64,000 bases of DNA from assembly GCF_000517425.1 (NCBI RefSeq), contig NZ_CP006569.1, positions 3,276,760 through 3,340,759 of the forward strand, written 5' to 3'. Under the pieces are notes generated by a model. The model was not told the DNA's origin and searched no databases. It saw nothing but the letters and a program-made list of their open reading frames with translations. Made by a program: the position numbers and the translations under genes. Of this stretch, positions 62,001 to 64,000 are shown in pieces. The DNA comes from Sodalis praecaptivus. Its GTDB lineage: Bacteria > Pseudomonadota > Gammaproteobacteria > Enterobacterales > Enterobacteriaceae. Position 1 is the first letter of the stretch, and the number at the start of each line of letters is the position of its first letter.

Positions 62001-62483
62001 TCATCCCCTTATCACATCAAAGTTAACGGAAGACCCGGTGCCGACAAGGCCGCGAAGCAGGCCAGAAAGCCACGCAAAGTAAGGAGCTGATGTGCTGCTA
62101 CCCTCGGCATAGGAAACGCTGACAACGCCGGTAACGGCCTCCTGTACCACTTCGCCACCACCAGAATAAGAAGGTGTGAGGTCGATAGTTTGCGCTTCGA
62201 CTGCTAAACGGCATTGGGCCTGTATCAATTGGCGCGGGATGGTGGTCAAAGCAACACCGCCGGCATAGACCTTTGTGCGTGGCCACTGAAGCGGCTGATT
62301 AGCATTAAGGGGAAGCCCCCGCCACGCCATTCCCTCCAGATAATCCATGGCCTGCATAAGCAATTGCTCTTTTACTTCATCCGATGGTGGGATGCTGTAG
62401 CCCCTGGCTGCGGCGAACATGTCAAGGTCAGCAACGCTAGCGTAGCTATTGAAGTCGGGTGATGTCGGATCGGTGTTTATCAT
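62001..62483 (-). CDS. Head-tail connector (DnaT-like domain)
   Basis: The 160-aa protein reads FNSYASVADLDMFAAARGYS, AMDYLEGMAWRGLPL and LQWPRTKVYAGG, the pattern of the DnaT-like connector family near HK97 gp6 proteins. One base separates it from the next gene. Confidence 0.8.
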   Translation of the reverse strand: MINTDPTSPDFNSYASVADLDMFAAARGYSIPPSDEVKEQLLMQAMDYLEGMAWRGLPLNANQPLQWPRTKVYAGGVALTTIPRQLIQAQCRLAVEAQTIDLTPSYSGGGEVVQEAVTGVVSVSYAEGSSTSAPYFAWLSGLLRGLVGTGSSVNFDVIRG

Positions 62484-62497
62484 AACGTCCTCGTCGT

Positions 62498-63088
62498 TCA
62501 GGCCAATCTCCAGGCTTTACGGCGCTCAAGCCTTGGCTGACCATCCGGGTGTTTTTCGACACTAACCACATCAGCATGGTCGACCAGTGAATAGCATGGG
62601 TAGATAACAGGCCCATCCCATGCATCCCCTATTGCAAAGTCCGCCGCTTTTGTAGAGTTCCAGCGCGATAACACTCGGTTGATATGCTGTGGTGGTACGC
62701 TGTAACAGACACCGTGAATCAGCCGTGGCAGCGTGATGTAGTCAGCCCTTGCTTTGTCAGCGGCTATTAGCCGTTCCGCTATCTGTATCTGGTATTGTGG
62801 CGGCCGGCCGGTGCCGAGATAGAAAGAACACAAGTAGTCAGGGAAACGCGTCAACCATTCGTTCACAAGCGCCTTAAACCCAGCGACAGGAATCGCATCA
62901 TCTTCACAGATAACAACCCTGCATTCCTGCTCAGCAGCCCACTCAAGCGCACGGCGATGGTTTGCATTGGCGCCGTTGCTGCCCTCATCAATCACCAGAT
63001 GAGCATTAAGTGATGCCGCTAAATCGATAGCCATCGACCTGCGCATATGATGGCCGACCACGGCAAACTTTATTTGTGGGCAAACCAT
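62498..63088 (-). CDS. Phage-encoded glycosyltransferase (GT25-like)
   Basis: The 196-aa protein has GANANHRRALEWA and VVICEDDAIPVAGF, an acidic EDD motif of GT25-type transferases, then LIHGVCYSVPPQHINRVLSR. It overlaps the upstream gene by 19 nt. In a phage it may glycosylate virion proteins or host surface sugars. Confidence 0.7.
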   Translation of the reverse strand: MVCPQIKFAVVGHHMRRSMAIDLAASLNAHLVIDEGSNGANANHRRALEWAAEQECRVVICEDDAIPVAGFKALVNEWLTRFPDYLCSFYLGTGRPPQYQIQIAERLIAADKARADYITLPRLIHGVCYSVPPQHINRVLSRWNSTKAADFAIGDAWDGPVIYPCYSLVDHADVVSVEKHPDGQPRLERRKAWRLA

Positions 63089-64000
63089 GCGAACTCCTTC
63101 CCTATGCCGTTCGTTCGGAAAACGGTATGCACCTGGGGTCCAGTGACAACGCGGTCACCGAATGTTTTCGCCACGATGCCAAACGCCAACATATCGCCGA
63201 TTGCCCCATCGGGCTGTTCCGTCTTCCAGAAACGCATGCTCTCGATGCGGTAATACAGACGGACGATGCAATGCGCGAACGCCATAACGTCATCGCGTGT
63301 TCCGCCGAGTAAACCGGCATTGAGCATGGTCTCGTTACGGTGTTGTTCGATGAACTGCTGATAAATCCGTTCTGGATGTTTCTCACGCGCCCACGCATCA
63401 GCGTGGGTTTTCGGCTCGGAGCCTACATAGATTTTACCCGGCTCCATGTCCTGCCACGGCTCGCAGAGCATCTCAACGTCTGTCCCGTCCGTGCACCAAA
63501 CTAAACGGTATTCAGGATGCTCGCGTAGGTATTGATAGATATGCAGCCATCGCCGGAAATAGACGTTCATATCGACCGCCGGAACGCGAACCAGAGACGC
63601 GCCAACTGGCGCCTTCTCCAGCTCATCCACAAGCACTAGGGCATCAGCACCTTTCATCGACGCTGACCATTTCGCCAGCAAAGACGCATCCGGCTTAATC
63701 TTCACATTGCGCTGTGGGTCTGGCTGGCTTGTCAGCAATGTTGTGATTACTGCATTACGCTGACGCCTGTACTCTGCATAACCTGCATACCCTTTATCGC
63801 GCCGCTCATTGTGTATCGTGACGTTGCGCTTTACCTGTTGTTCCCTGTCCGGGCGCGGCACTGAACGTTCTACGGCCTCATGCTCATCCAGCGAATGAAT
63901 AAGTTTTCCCGATCCCGCTACATCAGCAAATGCCCAGCTTGTTAGCCCTGCATTGTGGATACGTAATGCCAGGTCGCTGTGCTCGTACATGCCTCGCCCA
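63070..64000 (-). CDS. Phage glycosyltransferase-like protein, 5' end outside window
   Basis: The frame is open to the right edge; the first internal Met is at 63990 (GRGMYEHSDLALRIHNAGL). 'EHSDLALRI' followed by WAFADV resembles the acidic motif late in GT2 domains, so an N-terminal GT-A half probably lies to the right. The rest (LVWCTDGTDVEMLCEPWQDM, GKIYVGSEPKTHADAWAREK) looks like a second transferase-like domain. Confidence 0.6.
   Translation of the reverse strand, partial: GRGMYEHSDLALRIHNAGLTSWAFADVAGSGKLIHSLDEHEAVERSVPRPDREQQVKRNVTIHNERRDKGYAGYAEYRRQRNAVITTLLTSQPDPQRNVKIKPDASLLAKWSASMKGADALVLVDELEKAPVGASLVRVPAVDMNVYFRRWLHIYQYLREHPEYRLVWCTDGTDVEMLCEPWQDMEPGKIYVGSEPKTHADAWAREKHPERIYQQFIEQHRNETMLNAGLLGGTRDDVMAFAHCIVRLYYRIESMRFWKTEQPDGAIGDMLAFGIVAKTFGDRVVTGPQVHTVFRTNGIGKEFAWFAHK

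Noticed and set aside
1-64000. CRISPR array or complete insertion sequence
   Set aside because: No regularly spaced short repeats with unique spacers and no transposase with terminal inverted repeats were seen.

Overview
The window looks like a chromosomal segment of an insect-associated member of the Enterobacterales, most like Sodalis and its relatives. This is inferred from the mix of Rhs/YD-repeat toxin-like genes, PAS-LuxR solo regulators of the kind expanded in Photorhabdus, an azuC homologue, and many decaying prophage pieces. No rRNA operon or complete tRNA gene is present to settle the species. The genome is mosaic: GC-rich housekeeping-type genes (about 9-23 kb) alternate with AT-rich accessory DNA (about 24-40 kb) and a prophage (about 40.7 kb to the right edge).

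Region 1 (1-10.1 kb): two tandem paralogous Rhs/YD-repeat proteins, the first cut by the window edge. Their C-terminal domains are related. The second carries a His-Gly / Ala-Cys pair resembling clan CD cysteine peptidases, and the first has Ser at the Cys position. Convergent to them is a phage-type lysis cassette (holin-like, i-spanin, overlapping o-spanin) with no adjacent endolysin.

Region 2 (10.1-15.5 kb): a homologue of the dual-function RNA azuCR with two CRP-type sites, an XRE repressor divergent from a Ner/SfsB-like gene with twin palindromic operators, an EamA exporter with its AraC-type neighbour, a repeat-rich non-coding stretch, and an acyltransferase-3 membrane protein.

Region 3 (15.8-23.6 kb): a complete catabolic system. 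A LevR-type sigma-54 activator is followed by a consensus -24/-12 promoter and an operon encoding mannose-family PTS EIIA, a GH88 unsaturated glucuronyl hydrolase, EIIB, EIIC, EIID and a D-2-hydroxyacid dehydrogenase. The simplest reading is PTS import of unsaturated glycosaminoglycan-type disaccharides and their intracellular cleavage.

Region 4 (23.8-40.7 kb): an AT-rich island of prophage debris (GH24 endolysin, a holin with an in-frame stop, an integrase remnant with an in-frame stop, small phage ORFs, two copies of a tRNA-Arg 3' fragment). Five PAS-LuxR regulators are interspersed. At least three of them sit in duplicated modules with a convergent UmuD-like gene. The UmuD-like proteins lack the N-terminal arm and have Arg in place of the catalytic Lys; two retain LexA boxes.

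Region 5 (40.7 kb to the edge, nearly all on the minus strand): a lambda-like siphophage tail module read from right to left: glycosyltransferases, head-tail connectors, tail terminator, tail tube, G/GT chaperones with an A-AAA-AAG slippery site, tape measure, M, L, K, I, an accessory cargo block (lipoprotein, secreted protein, phd-doc, small phage genes, a baseplate-like protein), J, and tail fibres including one with an SGNH hydrolase domain.
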